The notes: generated by a model from the letters alone, not told the origin. DNA of 64,000 bases from Simonsiella sp051414845 (GCA_051414845.1 CP183313.1:310001-374000), one strand, 5' to 3'; counted from the first letter of the stretch, positions 16,624-25,867 are shown. A program made the numbers and translations.

Positions 16624-19600
16624 ATGACCGCTACCACTCACACCACAGCCGCACCGCGCCTCCGCGAAATTCCCTATAACTATACATCGTATTCCGACAA
16701 AGAAATCGTGTCGCGGTTGCTGGGCGAACACGCTTGGACAACGCTGAACACCTTGCGCGAACAACGCAAAACAGGTCGCTCGGCGCGAATGCTATTTGAA
16801 GTGCTGGGCGACATTTGGGCGGTGGTGCGCAATCCGTATCTCGTTGATGATTTGCTGGAAAATCCGAAACGTCGCTCTGCGCTCGTGCAAGCCATGCGCC
16901 ATCGCCTTAATGAAATCAACAAACGCCGCGATGACAATTCCGATGTACTGAAACTGGTTCAGGCTGCCGAAAGTGCGGTGAATCAATTTGAACGCAGTTT
17001 TGCCGCCACCAAACTCAAACGTGAACAAATCTTATCGCGCCTGTCCAAAATCACCAAAAAACACAATATTATGTTTGACGGCTTGGCGCGGGTGGTTCAC
17101 GTTACCGACGCGACCGACTGGCGCGTGGAATATCCCTTTGTCGTGATTAATCCCGATACCGAAGAAGAAATCGCGCCACTCGTCCGCGCCCTGATTGAGC
17201 TGGAATTGACCATCATTCCACGCGGCGGCGGCACGGGTTACACGGGTGGCGCAGTGCCGTTGGACGAAATGTCCGCCGTGATTAATACCGAAAAATTAGA
17301 CCGCCACAATGGTGTGCAATATGTAGAACTTGCTGGTTTGGAAGGCAAACACCCAATTATCCATTGCGGTGCAGGCGTGGTAACGCGCCGCGTGGAAGAA
17401 ACCGCTTCCGCCGCCAAACTCGTGTTTGCCGTAGACCCGACTTCCGCAGACGCGTCGTGCGTGGGCGGCAATGTGGCGATGAACGCAGGCGGCAAAAAAG
17501 CCGTGTTGTGGGGCACCGCTTTGGACAATTTGGCGTATTGGAAAATGGTCAATCCGCAAGGCGAATGGCTGTTGATTGAACGCGTGCGTCACAATTTCGG
17601 CAAAATCCACGATGAAGAAACCGCCATTTTTGACGTTCACACACTCAAAGAAGACGGCAAAACCATCGCGCAAACCCGCCGTTTGGAAATTGCGGGCAAC
17701 AAATTCCGCAAAGTCGGCTTGGGCAAAGACGTTACCGACAAATTTTTGAGCGGCTTACCAGGGGTGCAAAAAGAAGGCACAGACGGCATTATCACCAGCG
17801 TGGCATTTGTGCTGCACAAAATGCCTGCCCACACGCGCACCATTTGCTTGGAATTTTTCGGCACGGTCGCCAACGCAACGCCATCTATCGTGGAAATCCG
17901 CGATTTTATGTTGGCGCATGATTCGGTGAGATTAGCAGGTTTGGAACATTTGGATTGGCGATACGTCCGCGCGGTAGGTTACGCCACCAAAGCAGCAGGC
18001 AAAGGTCGCCCAAAAATGGTGCTGATTGCTGACATCGTGTCGGACGATGAACACGCGGTAAACGAAGCCGCGCAACACATTGTTTCCTTGGCGAAAGCGC
18101 GTGATGGCGAAGGCTTTATCGCCGTGTCGCCCGAGCAACGCAAGACGTTTTGGCTTGACCGTGCGCGTACCGCCGCGATTGCGAAACACACCAATGCGTT
18201 TAAAATCAACGAAGATGTGGTCATCCCATTAGAGCGTTTGGGCGAATATTCCGATGGCATTGAGCGCATTAACATTGAATTGTCCATTCAAAATAAACTG
18301 AAATTGTGTGATGCGCTGGCGGATTATCTTTCAGGCAGCCTGAAAGCAGAACAGTTTGACAGCGATTTGCCGCAAACTGAATTTTTAGGCGAACGCGCTA
18401 ACTACGCACTCAAATTCGTCAATGAAGTGCGCGAGCGTTGGCAATGGCTTTTGGATAATTTGGACAAGCCGTTGGCGGATTATTTGGCGCGTTATGGCGA
18501 TAAAATTGTCTTGGCAAAAGAAGCGGTTAGCAGCGAGAGCAGTTTTATTGCCTTCCGCGATTTCAGGCTGCGTGTCTCCATTAAAAAAGATGTGATGAAG
18601 CCGTTGGCGGAAATGTTTAGTGGCAATGCGGACGCGAAAATCATGGCGGGCTTGGGCAAAATTCACAGCAAAATCGTGCGTTCTCGCGTGTTTGTTGCGC
18701 TGCATATGCACGCAGGCGACGGTAATGTTCACACCAATATCCCTGTTAATTCAGATGATTACGAGATGTTGCAAACGGCGCACAAAGCGGTGGCGCGGAT
18801 TATGGACATTGCACGCAGCCTGAACGGTGTGATTTCGGGCGAACACGGCATTGGCATCACGAAACTGGAATTTATGCGCGATGAAGAAATGCAAGCGTTT
18901 TGGGATTACAAGCAAGCCATTGACCCGAAAGGCTATTTCAATCGCGGCAAATTGATGAAAGGCGCGGATTTACGCAACGCCTACACGCCGTCGTTTGAAT
19001 TGCTCGGCTTTGAAAGTCTGATTATGGAGCAATCCGCGCTGGGGCAAATTACCCACGCCGTGAAAGATTGTTTGCGTTGCGGCAAATGTAAACCTGTGTG
19101 TAGCACGCACGTTCCACGCGCTAACTTGTTGTATTCGCCGAGAAATAAAATTTTGGGCGTGGGTTTGCTTGCCGAAGCGTTTTTGTACGAAGAGCAAACG
19201 CGGCGAGGCGTGTCGCTGAAACATTTTGATGAATTGGGCAATATTGGCGACTATTGCACCGTGTGCCATCGCTGCGTGAAACCGTGTCCTGTGAACATTG
19301 ATTTTGGCGATGTAACCGTGGATATTCGCGCATTCCTGAAAAAATCGGGCAAGGCGAAATTCAATCCTGCAGTGGCGGCTGGCATGGCGTTTTTGAATGC
19401 GAAAAATCCGACTGCGGTCAATGCCTTGCGCGTGGGCGTGGTGGATGCTGGCTTTAAATTGCAAAATTTGGGCTACGATTTGGGCAAGCAATTTCACATT
19501 GGCGCAGGCAAACAAAAACGCGCCCCGAAAGCGACTACGGAAAAACCAACGATTAAAGAACAGGTTATCCATTTTATCAACCGTCCGTTGCCACGCAATG

Positions 19601-20466
19601 TACCGCTGAAAACGGCGCGTTCGCTGTTGGGGATTGAGGACAACAAAACCATTCCGATTATTCGCAATCCTGCTTTGGGCGAAGACGCGGAAGCCGTGTT
19701 CTATTTCCCCGGTTGTGGCTCGGAAAAATTGTTTAGCCAAGTCGGTTTGGCGACGCAAGCGATGTTGTATCACGCTGGTGTGCAAACGGTGTTGCCGCCT
19801 GGCTATTTGTGCTGCGGTTATCCGCAAAACGCAGGTGGCGATAAAGACAAAGCCAATCAAATGGTTACTGAAAATCGTGTGTTGTTCCATCGCATGGCAA
19901 ACACGCTGAATTATTTGGATATTAAAACGGTGGTCGTGTCGTGCGGAACGTGTTATGACGCGCTGGCGGAATATCGTTTTGAAGATATTTTCCCAAATTG
20001 CCGCATTATTGATATTCACGAATTTCTGCTGGAAAAAGGCATTAAATTAGATGGGGTGCAAGGGCAGCAATATTTGTATCACAATCCGTGCCATACGCCG
20101 ATTAAGACGATGGACGGCGCAAAACTCGCCAGCGAATTGATTGGGCAAAATGTGCCGTTGTCCGACCGTTGCTGCGGCGAAAGCGGTATGTTTGCGGTGA
20201 AACGCCCCGACATCGCCACGCAAGTGAAATTCCGCAAACAGGAAGAAATTGAGAAGAATCTGGCTGCTTTGCCACAAGGCGAACCTGTGAAAATGCTGAC
20301 ATCGTGTCCTGCGTGTTTGCAAGGTTTAAGCCGCTATGAAGACGATAACGTGCTGCCTGCGGATTATATTGTGATTGAAATGGCGAATAAGATTTTGGGT
20401 GAAAATTGGCAGGCGGATTTTGTGGAAAATGCGCAGAATGGGGGGATTGAGAAGGTGTTGTTGTGA
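16624..20466 (+). CDS. Large FAD/Fe-S oxidoreductase (DUF3683, FAD-binding, Fe-S and CCG domains)
   Basis: A 1280-residue protein combining an N-terminal DUF3683-type helical region (~1-140), an FAD-binding PCMH domain (PRGGGTGYTGGAVPL, ~200-420), a D-lactate-dehydrogenase-type FAD-oxidase C-terminal domain (HAGDGNVHTNIPV; SGEHGIGITKLEF), two 4Fe-4S motifs (CLRCGKCKPVC and CTVCHRCVKPCP, ~820-900) and two CCG cysteine-rich domains (FPGCGSEK/LCCGYPQ and NPCHTP/RCCGESG). The layout is that of flavin-linked 2-hydroxyacid dehydrogenases that pass electrons to the respiratory chain. The substrate is not evident: D-lactate or another 2-hydroxyacid is the best guess. CGGA lies 7 nt before the ATG. 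A decayed copy of its 5' end sits at 7412-7760. Confidence 0.88.
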   Translation: MTATTHTTAAPRLREIPYNYTSYSDKEIVSRLLGEHAWTTLNTLREQRKTGRSARMLFEVLGDIWAVVRNPYLVDDLLENPKRRSALVQAMRHRLNEINKRRDDNSDVLKLVQAAESAVNQFERSFAATKLKREQILSRLSKITKKHNIMFDGLARVVHVTDATDWRVEYPFVVINPDTEEEIAPLVRALIELELTIIPRGGGTGYTGGAVPLDEMSAVINTEKLDRHNGVQYVELAGLEGKHPIIHCGAGVVTRRVEETASAAKLVFAVDPTSADASCVGGNVAMNAGGKKAVLWGTALDNLAYWKMVNPQGEWLLIERVRHNFGKIHDEETAIFDVHTLKEDGKTIAQTRRLEIAGNKFRKVGLGKDVTDKFLSGLPGVQKEGTDGIITSVAFVLHKMPAHTRTICLEFFGTVANATPSIVEIRDFMLAHDSVRLAGLEHLDWRYVRAVGYATKAAGKGRPKMVLIADIVSDDEHAVNEAAQHIVSLAKARDGEGFIAVSPEQRKTFWLDRARTAAIAKHTNAFKINEDVVIPLERLGEYSDGIERINIELSIQNKLKLCDALADYLSGSLKAEQFDSDLPQTEFLGERANYALKFVNEVRERWQWLLDNLDKPLADYLARYGDKIVLAKEAVSSESSFIAFRDFRLRVSIKKDVMKPLAEMFSGNADAKIMAGLGKIHSKIVRSRVFVALHMHAGDGNVHTNIPVNSDDYEMLQTAHKAVARIMDIARSLNGVISGEHGIGITKLEFMRDEEMQAFWDYKQAIDPKGYFNRGKLMKGADLRNAYTPSFELLGFESLIMEQSALGQITHAVKDCLRCGKCKPVCSTHVPRANLLYSPRNKILGVGLLAEAFLYEEQTRRGVSLKHFDELGNIGDYCTVCHRCVKPCPVNIDFGDVTVDIRAFLKKSGKAKFNPAVAAGMAFLNAKNPTAVNALRVGVVDAGFKLQNLGYDLGKQFHIGAGKQKRAPKATTEKPTIKEQVIHFINRPLPRNVPLKTARSLLGIEDNKTIPIIRNPALGEDAEAVFYFPGCGSEKLFSQVGLATQAMLYHAGVQTVLPPGYLCCGYPQNAGGDKDKANQMVTENRVLFHRMANTLNYLDIKTVVVSCGTCYDALAEYRFEDIFPNCRIIDIHEFLLEKGIKLDGVQGQQYLYHNPCHTPIKTMDGAKLASELIGQNVPLSDRCCGESGMFAVKRPDIATQVKFRKQEEIEKNLAALPQGEPVKMLTSCPACLQGLSRYEDDNVLPADYIVIEMANKILGENWQADFVENAQNGGIEKVLL

Positions 20467-20471
20467 TGTGA

Positions 20472-20510
20472 TTTTCAGGCAGCCTGAAAGGGGTTTCAGG
20501 CTGCCTGAAA
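20472..20510 (+). terminator. DUS-pair terminator after the FAD/Fe-S oxidoreductase
   Basis: Two DUS palindromes (TTTTCAGGCAGCCTGAAA and TTTCAGGCTGCCTGAAA) 4 bp apart can pair into a long hairpin just after the stop codon. No long T tract, so efficiency is uncertain. Confidence 0.5.
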
Positions 20511-20808
20511 TATGAGAAAATGATACGAGAAGCTTAATAAATACTAGGAGTTTGCGATGCACACAATTCGTGGGAATATCACAAAATTAATCAATCAAAT
20601 GGAAAAGCAGTATCCTAATGAAATTAATGATGAGATTTATCAAAAAGAAATTGTTATTCAAGAATTACGTAATATTTATAAGTTAATTGATATTTTTAAG
20701 CCTTATCAAGACACATTAGATGTTCGTGATATGAGAAATAAGGTATTAACCAATATTCAAGAATTATCTACTTCATTAGAGAATGAAAATTTTAGTGCTT
20801 TTAAAAAA

Positions 20809-21521
20809 GGGGCTGACGTAGATTATCAGTTAGGTCACACTTAAAAAATGAAGATAACCCATTGCAAACTAAGTAAATCTACTCAGCGAAAACTACTCCA
20901 ATTTTTCGTATTGGAAGTTACGGCTCGGGCAGCAGCCGATATACTTGGCATCCAGCCTAATTCAGCGATGTTGTTTTACCGCAAAATCCGTCAAGTCATT
21001 GCCTACCATTTAGAACTTCAAGCAGACGAAGTTTTTAATGGCTCTGTGGAGCTAGACGAGAGCTATTTTGGCGGGCAACGCAAAGGCAAAGGCGGTCGTG
21101 GTGCGGCTGGTAAAGTCGCTGTTTTTGGTATTTTGAAACGCAATGGTAAGGTCTTTACCATTGTTGTTGAAAATACCAAGCAAGAAACTTTACTACCTGT
21201 TATTAAAAGGAAAGTTATGCCTGATAGTATTGTTTATACGGATTGCTATAAGAGTTATGATGTGCTGGATGTGAGTGAGTTTACCTATCATCGTATCAAT
21301 CATTCTCAGCTGTTTGCAGACCGTCAAAACCATATCAATGGCATTGAAAACTTTTGGAATCAGGCAAAGCGCGTTCTACGAAAATACAATGGAATTGATC
21401 GTAAATCTTTTCCGTTATTCTTGAAAGAATGTGAATTTCGTTTTAACTTTGGTACACCAAAAGAGCAGCTGAAAATTCTGCGAGTTTGGTGTGGTATTTA
21501 GGGTTAATCTACGTCAGCCCC
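20809..21521 (+). mobile_element. Complete IS1016-type insertion sequence (IS1595 family)
   Basis: A 713-bp element bounded by 17-bp perfect terminal inverted repeats, GGGGCTGACGTAGATTA at 20809 and TAATCTACGTCAGCCCC ending at 21521. It holds one intact transposase gene. Flanks TTAAAAAA (left) and TTTAAAAA (right) look like an 8-bp target duplication with one mismatch. It interrupts the coiled-coil gene. It appears structurally able to transpose. Confidence 0.92.
20848..21501 (+). CDS. IS1016-type transposase
   Basis: DDE-type transposase of the IS1595 family, IS1016 group, 217 residues, uninterrupted. It has an N-terminal helix-turn-helix-like region (TARAAADILGIQPNSAMLF), then the catalytic domain: VELDESYFGGQRKGKGG (first Asp), VYTDCYKSYD (second Asp), and GIENFWNQAKRVLRKYNG (Asn/Glu-type third position), ending in the FLKECEFRFNF motif. 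Starts at ATG 20848 inside the element, 39 bp from the left inverted repeat. Degenerate relatives occur at 10560-10715 and 16140-16310. Confidence 0.93.
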   Translation: MKITHCKLSKSTQRKLLQFFVLEVTARAAADILGIQPNSAMLFYRKIRQVIAYHLELQADEVFNGSVELDESYFGGQRKGKGGRGAAGKVAVFGILKRNGKVFTIVVENTKQETLLPVIKRKVMPDSIVYTDCYKSYDVLDVSEFTYHRINHSQLFADRQNHINGIENFWNQAKRVLRKYNGIDRKSFPLFLKECEFRFNFGTPKEQLKILRVWCGI

Positions 21522-22592
21522 TTTAAAAATATATTTAATGAATTGCGAGTTGTTGTTTATCAAACTTGGCTTTTTATTTCGGTAACTCAAAATGCTAATT
21601 TATCACACGCGACTCAATTACAAGAAGAAATTAAAAGATTGAAAGAAGAAAAGGAGAATTTAGAAAATTCGCTTGAAGAATATAAAGGACAACTAGATGA
21701 ATTTATTGAATTAAATGCACAATTAGGTACTGATAAAACTGAATTTGAACAATTAAAAAAAGATTATATTGATTTAAAAAAGGAAATTAATACTGAATAT
21801 AAAGCATGGCAAGAAAATTTTGCCAGCATAGATGAAGATGCAAATGCCGCGCGCGAAATATAAACAGAAATTTCTCAACTAAAAGCAGAGGCAACTGAAA
21901 TTATTAAAATCATGCGTTCACACGATACGAAAACGCTTGAATATCTTCAAAGTGCTGAAAGACTCAATAATAAATCCAAAGTTACTAATGAATATATTGA
22001 TAATTCTCGTGAAAAGTTAATAGAATTAGAAAAAGAATTTGAGAAACAAAAGCAAGAGATTGAATATTATTGGAGATGGTAATCGTGCAAGCATGGCTGG
22101 TGCATTTAAATCAAAATTGACGAACTTGAAAAACCACTCCGTAATTCTGAATGGGTAACTTATAGTATGCTAGCTTGTATTGCAGGAATTTCATGGTATC
22201 TGTTGAAAGCAAATGGTTTTGGTCAACAGTTTGATTTAACAAATTTCTTGGTTAAAATTCCTGTAATTATTCCTTTAATATTTGTTGCTTGGATTAGTAA
22301 TAAGCGAAATGCTTATTTATTTAGGCTTCGTGAAGATTATGCATATAAATATGCTTCTGCGATGGCTTTTGAAGGTTATAAGAAACAAGTTCAAGAACAT
22401 GATGCAGAAATGATGCAACAATTACTAAAAATAGCACTGGATAATCTCGGAGACAAGCCTCAAAAGATTTTTGATAAAGAAATCAAAAGTCCAATGGCGG
22501 AAGCTATAGAACCAGTCAGAGAAACTGTAAAAGATGTCGCTCAAACTATTTTTCCAAAATCGCAATAATATGTAATTTAGCTTTATAAATAG

Positions 22593-22626
22593 AAGGCAGC
22601 CTGAAACCCCTTTCAGGCTGCCTTTT
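22593..22626. terminator. DUS-pair hairpin after the broken coiled-coil gene
   Basis: AAGGCAGCCTGAAA and TTTCAGGCTGCCTTTT form a 14-bp stem with a 4-nt loop, followed by TTTT. Likely terminator for the upstream gene. Confidence 0.7.
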
Positions 22627-22655
22627 CCTTGACCCAAACAACCAAAGTGCATATA

Positions 22656-22673
22656 GTGGTTACTTTAACCACC
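22656..22673 (+). promoter_or_regulatory. Candidate antitoxin operator
   Basis: GTGGTTACTTTAACCACC: arms GTGGTTA and TAACCAC around a 3-nt spacer, 16 nt before the antitoxin start. Phd/YefM proteins bind such palindromes. Confidence 0.5.
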
Positions 22674-22688
22674 AAAAAGGAAACCATC

Positions 22689-22994
22689 ATGCAAGTATTC
22701 ACCGCCAAAGACGCGAAAACCAACTTCGGCGCAATGCTGGATTTGGTGCAGCGCGAACCTGTGTTAATCACGCGCAACAATCGTCCTGCGGGCGTGTTCG
22801 TGTCGCTGGAAGATTTGAAAGGCACTTATCTAGCTGATTTATTAGCAGAAAAAGAAACGGGCTACGATGAATGGGTCAACGAAAAAGTGCAAAATGCGAT
22901 GGCGAAACATCGCGCCCATCCGCAAATGGGCGTTTCGGCAAATGAAATTAGCGATGTGGTGATGAAAAAATTGCAAGCAAAATTGGGGCAATAA
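22689..22994 (+). CDS. Phd/YefM-family antitoxin
   Basis: Antitoxin of a type II toxin-antitoxin pair, 101 residues. The N-terminal half is a Phd/YefM DNA-binding fold (VFTAKDAKTNFGAMLDLVQ ... VLITRNNRPAGVFVSLEDL) that normally autorepresses the operon. The C-terminal part binds the toxin. The frame is open up to 22629, but ATG at 22689 has AAGGA 7 nt before it. A TGGTTACTTTAACCAC inverted repeat lies just upstream (about 22657-22672) and could be the operator. The toxin gene starts 3 nt after the stop. Confidence 0.88.
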   Translation: MQVFTAKDAKTNFGAMLDLVQREPVLITRNNRPAGVFVSLEDLKGTYLADLLAEKETGYDEWVNEKVQNAMAKHRAHPQMGVSANEISDVVMKKLQAKLGQ

Positions 22995-22996
22995 GC

Positions 22997-23287
22997 GTGT
23001 ATGCCATTATTTATTCGGAAAATGCGCAAGATGATTTAACCGAAATCATGACGTATTATTGGCAACAAGGCGGCTGGGAATTGGCGCAGAATATGGAACA
23101 GCGAATCACGGCGGATATTCACGTTTTGGCATACAATCCAAACATTGCCAAGCAAAGTCAATTGGTTGCAGGTTTTCGCGAACGCATTATTTATCAATTA
23201 CCTTATCGCGCTTTGTTTTTGGTAGATGAAACGGCGCAGGAAATTGTGATTGCGGCGATTGTGTATACGTCGCGCAAATTGCCGTGA
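22997..23287 (+). CDS. RelE/ParE-superfamily toxin
   Basis: Toxin partner of the upstream Phd-type antitoxin, 96 residues of the RelE/ParE fold (YAIIYSENAQDDLTEIMTYY ... FRERIIYQLPYRALFLVDE ... IVYTSRKLP). The C-terminal Arg-containing IVYTSRK is typical of ParE-like members of the superfamily, which target gyrase, while RelE members cut mRNA; I cannot decide between them. GTG start at 22997, tightly coupled to the antitoxin. Appears intact. Confidence 0.87.
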   Translation: MYAIIYSENAQDDLTEIMTYYWQQGGWELAQNMEQRITADIHVLAYNPNIAKQSQLVAGFRERIIYQLPYRALFLVDETAQEIVIAAIVYTSRKLP

Positions 23288-23334
23288 TTGGATTTTCAGG
23301 CAGCCTGAAAACATAAAAATACAAGGAAAACAAC

Positions 23335-24228
23335 ATGATAACAATTTTAGACGGCGGCATGGGACGCGAATTGCACCGACGTGGCGCGCCTTTCAGGCAG
23401 CCTGAATGGTCGGCACTGGCTTTGACTGATGCACCCGATATTGTGCGCGACACGCATCTGGATTTTATCCACTCAGGAGCGCAAGTGATTACCACCAATG
23501 CGTATGCGGTCGTGCCGTTTCACATCGGCGCGGAAAAATTTGCCCAAGAAGGCGAGCAATTGGCGGCAACGGCTGCGCGTTTGGCGCGTGAAGCAGTGGC
23601 GAAAAGTGGTAAAAATGTACGCATAGCAGCGAGCTTACCGCCGCTGTTTGGCTCATATCGTCCTGATTTATTTAATGAAACACGCGCGGCAAAAATTGCC
23701 AAACCCTTGATTTTGGGGCAAGAAAAATATGTCGATTTATGGCTGGCTGAAACGATTAGCAGCATTGCCGAAGCGCGATTTATCCGCACTATGCTGCCTG
23801 AAAATAATACGAAACCGTTGTGGCTGTCGTTCACATTGGACGATGAAGGCGCACACGCCGAGCCTGTGTTGCGTTCGGGCGAGACGGTGCGCGCGGCGGC
23901 GTTGGCGGCGAAAGAATTGGGCACGGAGGCGATGTTGTTTAATTGCAGCTATCCAGAAGTGATGGAAAACGCGGTGCGCGTGGCGCGTGAAACGCTGCCT
24001 GAAATGCCAATTGGCGTGTATGCGAACGCGTTTGAAGCGGAAGACCAAGGCACGGCGGATTTGCCTGCCAATGAAGATTTGAGTGCCATGCGCACCGACA
24101 ATCGCCCTGAAGATTATTTAACATGGGCGCAGAATTGGGTGAACGCGGGGGCAACAATGGTCGGCGGTTGTTGCGGCATTGCGCCTGAACATATTGCGGC
24201 GTTGGCGAAACATTTTCAGGCTGCCTGA
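23335..24228 (+). CDS. Homocysteine S-methyltransferase family protein (MmuM-like)
   Basis: Zinc-dependent methyltransferase that makes methionine from homocysteine with a donor such as S-methylmethionine. The 297-residue TIM-barrel has the zinc ligands in FNCSYP (~residue 204) and GGCCGI (~residue 280), and the start motif ILDGGMGRELHRRG. Residues ~20-23 (FRQP) come from an in-frame DUS, and the C terminus FQAA plus the stop codon come from another DUS. The methyl donor is not determined from sequence. Stands alone, 47 bp after the toxin gene. Confidence 0.88.
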   Translation: MITILDGGMGRELHRRGAPFRQPEWSALALTDAPDIVRDTHLDFIHSGAQVITTNAYAVVPFHIGAEKFAQEGEQLAATAARLAREAVAKSGKNVRIAASLPPLFGSYRPDLFNETRAAKIAKPLILGQEKYVDLWLAETISSIAEARFIRTMLPENNTKPLWLSFTLDDEGAHAEPVLRSGETVRAAALAAKELGTEAMLFNCSYPEVMENAVRVARETLPEMPIGVYANAFEAEDQGTADLPANEDLSAMRTDNRPEDYLTWAQNWVNAGATMVGGCCGIAPEHIAALAKHFQAA

Positions 24229-24258
24229 AAAGAACTACGCGTTCAGCAAATAAATATA

Positions 24259-24297
24259 AAAATGCTGCCTGAAATCATTTTTCAGGCAGCATTTTAT
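24259..24297. terminator. Bidirectional DUS-pair terminator
   Basis: AAAATGCTGCCTGAAA and its inverted copy TTTCAGGCAGCATTTT lie between two convergent genes, the methyltransferase and the permease. A and T runs on both sides suit termination in both directions. Confidence 0.75.
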
Positions 24298-24313
24298 TGT
24301 TTTAAATAGGAAA

Positions 24314-25735
24314 TTATCCCGCCAAAAACGCTTTTACCGCTGGCACAAATAAAATCAGCAAAATCAACAACACTGCCTTTTCAGGCAGCGTAAATTGCCA
24401 TTTACCGCGATGTTTAAATTGCGAATAGACAAACAACGCCACGCCAATCACATATATCAACACGGACAGCAGCAAATATTCCGTACCTGCCGCATACACA
24501 ATCCACAATGAATACAGCGTAGAAATCGCGCCCAATATTTTGTATTTAAATGACAATTTCTCTGTAATCGCCAATTTCAACATAAATGCGCCAATCAGCA
24601 AATACGGAATCAAAATCATGGACGTGGAAATCAACAACAAGGCTTGATAACTGTTACCTGTTTGCCAAACAAGAAATAAACACAATTGCACGGTTAAAGT
24701 TGTGAATAATAAGGATTTGTGCGGCACTTCATTTTGATTGAGTTGCGTAAACGATGGCGGAAACGCACCATTTTTCGCACCCAAGTGCGGAATTTCCGTC
24801 GCATACAGCGTCCAGCTAATGTAGGACGACAGCACCGATACAATCAGGCAGCCTGTAATCAGCCATTTACCCCAAATACCGACCATGTGTGTGAGTACGC
24901 CCGACATGGACGGATTGTCCATCGCAGCAATGGTTTCGCGTGGCAACACGCCTTGTGCCAACAGCGTAACCAGCGCGTACAACACCAATACCAGCACCAC
25001 GCCACCAACAGTCGCTTTGCCAATATCGCTGCGATTTTTGGCATGTTTGGACAATACCGCCGCCCCTTCAATACCCGTAAAAACCCACAAGGTAATTAAC
25101 ATGGTATTTTTAACTTGCGCCATGATGTCGCCGCCGTTTTCAGGCAGCGTTGCACCTGTCCAGTCTGCCATGAAAATATTGCTGTCAAAAAAATACGCGG
25201 CAATGCCGACAAATAAAAACAGCGGAAACATTTTCACAAAAGTGGCGACTAAATTCACCCCCGCCGCTTCTTTGATGCCGCGCGACACCAACCAATACAC
25301 CAGCCACGCAACCACACTTTCGCCGATAAATGCGGCAAACGTGTTGCCCTTACCGAATAGGATAAAATCTGGCGAATCGGTAAAACCACCAATTGCTTCA
25401 AACGCGACAACCAAATAGCCGACAATGCCAATCGTAGTGCAAAGCCAATAGCCCCACGCGGATAAAAAACCCATCAATTCGCCAAAACCTGCGCGCGCAT
25501 AGCTGTAAATGCCACCGTCTAAATCGGGTTTTAGTTTGGCGAGCGCGGCAAAACACAAGCCGAGAAAAACAATCCCCACGCCCGTAATCGCCCAGCCAAT
25601 CAGCAAGGCTTGCGAACCCGCCACCGATGCCATGTTTTGCGGCAGGCTAAATACGCCCGAGCCAATCATCGAGCTAATAATCAACGCCGTGAGCGCGAGC
25701 AGCCCGATGTGTGTTTTGTCTTGTTTGTTTTGCAT
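24314..25735 (-). CDS. APA-family basic amino-acid antiporter (ArcD/YdgI/AdiC-like)
   Basis: Inner-membrane transporter of 473 residues with about 12-13 hydrophobic helices. The first helix has the APC-type motif LIISSMIGSGVFSLPQ that binds the substrate amino group. GGIYSYARAGFGELMGFLSAW follows in helix 3, and WVFTGIEGAAVLS marks helix 6. It is most like arginine/ornithine or lysine antiporters of the basic amino acid/polyamine group. No arc or decarboxylase genes are nearby to fix the substrate. Single gene, convergent with the methyltransferase. Confidence 0.85.
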   Translation of the reverse strand: MQNKQDKTHIGLLALTALIISSMIGSGVFSLPQNMASVAGSQALLIGWAITGVGIVFLGLCFAALAKLKPDLDGGIYSYARAGFGELMGFLSAWGYWLCTTIGIVGYLVVAFEAIGGFTDSPDFILFGKGNTFAAFIGESVVAWLVYWLVSRGIKEAAGVNLVATFVKMFPLFLFVGIAAYFFDSNIFMADWTGATLPENGGDIMAQVKNTMLITLWVFTGIEGAAVLSKHAKNRSDIGKATVGGVVLVLVLYALVTLLAQGVLPRETIAAMDNPSMSGVLTHMVGIWGKWLITGCLIVSVLSSYISWTLYATEIPHLGAKNGAFPPSFTQLNQNEVPHKSLLFTTLTVQLCLFLVWQTGNSYQALLLISTSMILIPYLLIGAFMLKLAITEKLSFKYKILGAISTLYSLWIVYAAGTEYLLLSVLIYVIGVALFVYSQFKHRGKWQFTLPEKAVLLILLILFVPAVKAFLAG

Positions 25736-25785
25736 AATGTTTTGATTTTAAGTTGGAAAGTTGGGAAGGGGCTGAAACACCAGAA

Positions 25786-25808
25786 TGGAGCGCGAGCAGC
25801 TTTCTCGC
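25786..25808. repeat. Half copy of the GAGCGG dispersed repeat
   Basis: TGGAGCGCGAGCAGCTTTCTCGC resembles the left half of the inverted repeats at 30927-31006 and 45905-46002. Probably decayed. Confidence 0.35.
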
Positions 25809-25867
25809 AACTGTTGCTTTAATAGGATGAAACCTTTGCAAAACTCTGAAACGTTCAATTCATCGTC

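Larger units (their letters stand above)
20557..22568 (+). pseudogene. Coiled-coil, two-membrane-helix protein gene broken by an IS1016-type element
   Basis: I do not recognise the family. Removing the IS and one flank copy joins the frames ...SAF and KNIFNEL... in phase, so the original gene read through. The N-terminal ~85 residues are helical, then a long coiled coil (QLQEEIKRLKEEKENLEN onward), then two hydrophobic helices (TYSMLACIAGISWYLL and IPVIIPLIFVAWI), then a charged C-terminal tail ending FPKSQ. Extra lesions: stop TAA at 21861-21863 and frameshifts near 22065 and 22120 (restoring IIGDGNRASMAGAFKSKL and then LEKPLRNSEWV). About 430 residues if intact. AT-rich codon use unlike its neighbours suggests horizontal acquisition. 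Confidence 0.75.

Noticed and set aside
18970..20019. Long minus-strand open frame (349 codons) inside the FAD/Fe-S oxidoreductase gene
   Set aside because: It is antisense to a clearly conserved gene, rich in His and Arg with no recognisable motif, and arises from codon bias of the sense strand.
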